Shown piece after piece: positions 44,876 to 45,064 of a stretch of DNA of 45,064 nucleotides. Made by a program: the position numbers and the translations under genes. Numbering within the stretch: position 1 is the first letter of the stretch; each line of letters begins with the position of its first letter. The notes beneath the pieces were generated by a model that saw only the letters and a program-made list of their open reading frames with translations, was not told the origin of the DNA and did not search any database. This stretch comes from Bacteroidales bacterium Bact_22 (lineage in GTDB: Bacteria > Bacteroidota > Bacteroidia > Bacteroidales > F082). Where the stretch lies: NCBI GenBank assembly GCA_001603665.1, contig LUZN01000057.1:1-45064 (forward strand). Direction: 5' to 3'.

Positions 44876-45064
44876 TTCTTTTCACATGATAGTCCAAATA
44901 CTGTTCCGGCGATGGCGCGGGAGCCATCCCGATGCGGTTGTTACGCTTCAAAATGACGTATGCCGGATATGTTTTTATGTGATAATCTTCGAGTAATAAA
45001 ATGTTAAAGTAAAGGTTTAACAAAGACCACTTATATTTTTGGTTGTCAAATAGTTGCAAATATT
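44859..45064 (-). CDS. C-terminal part of a thioredoxin-like protein (cut by window edge)
   Basis: An open frame of 67 residues that runs off the right edge; its start lies outside. The visible stretch LLEDYHIKTYPAYVILKRNN (split) resembles the C-terminal half of a TlpA/thioredoxin-like fold, with the cis-proline loop in TYPAY followed by a beta-strand and a polar hairpin. The CxxC region, if any, is beyond the window, so redox activity cannot be judged. It is upstream of secA on the same strand; the secA promoter overlaps its end. Confidence 0.5.
   Translation of the reverse strand, partial: YLQLFDNQKYKWSLLNLYFNILLLEDYHIKTYPAYVILKRNNRIGMAPAPSPEQYLDYHVKRIANYK

Overview
The window is a piece of a chromosome from the order Bacteroidales (phylum Bacteroidota), probably an uncultured, Gram-negative anaerobic lineage. 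Four things point there: promoters of the Bacteroidetes type (TTTG, 19-21 nt, TAnnTTTG) and no clear Shine-Dalgarno sites; three secreted proteins with type IX secretion (T9SS) C-terminal sorting domains; a complete Bat (Bacteroides aerotolerance) operon; and lipid A, Kdo and heptose genes. It is gene-dense core genome. I see no insertion sequence, prophage, CRISPR array or obvious genomic island.

Layout, left to right. 1-407: a tRNA-Asp gene on the minus strand with its own promoter and terminator. 408-7273 (minus): a tight seven-gene run, read right to left, of a DUF2520 Rossmann protein, kdsC, a UbiA prenyltransferase, maf, surE, lpxB and comEC. 7415-15656 (plus): the Bat operon moxR, DUF58, an uncharacterised membrane protein, batA, batB, batC, batD, batE. 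15818-19024 (plus): a large T9SS beta-propeller-like surface protein with a strong promoter and terminator. 19091-19225 (minus): a 44-residue lipoprotein. 19307-20591 (plus): ung and rdgB. 20661-23975 (plus): a second T9SS protein with a PKD domain. 23979-28057 (minus): alaS followed by a lipoprotein and an outer-membrane barrel protein. 28167-29484 (plus): an M23 peptidase and a MerR-type regulator. 29481-34485 (minus): a PASTA protein, a third T9SS protein, an RluA-type pseudouridine synthase and hldD. 34577-35551 (plus): ddl. 35548-44783 (minus): secA, two tandem patatin/outer-membrane-barrel proteins, pyrH and frr. The right edge cuts a thioredoxin-like gene.

How it fits together. Much of the window serves the cell envelope: lipid A and core sugars (lpxB, kdsC, hldD), peptidoglycan (ddl, PASTA, M23), export (secA, T9SS cargo, patatin autotransporter-like proteins) and the membrane-anchored MoxR/VWA Bat complex. 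The rest is nucleotide housekeeping (maf, surE, rdgB, ung, pyrH) and translation (alaS, frr, the pseudouridine synthase, tRNA-Asp).

I found no convincing wholly new system. The observations most worth a second look are the tandem patatin-barrel paralogues tied to secA, a palindromic back-to-back promoter between the PASTA gene and ddl, a stable hairpin abutting the comEC start codon, a small unannotated lipoprotein gene, and three tail-to-tail gene junctions with no room for terminators, two of them with interlocked stop codons.
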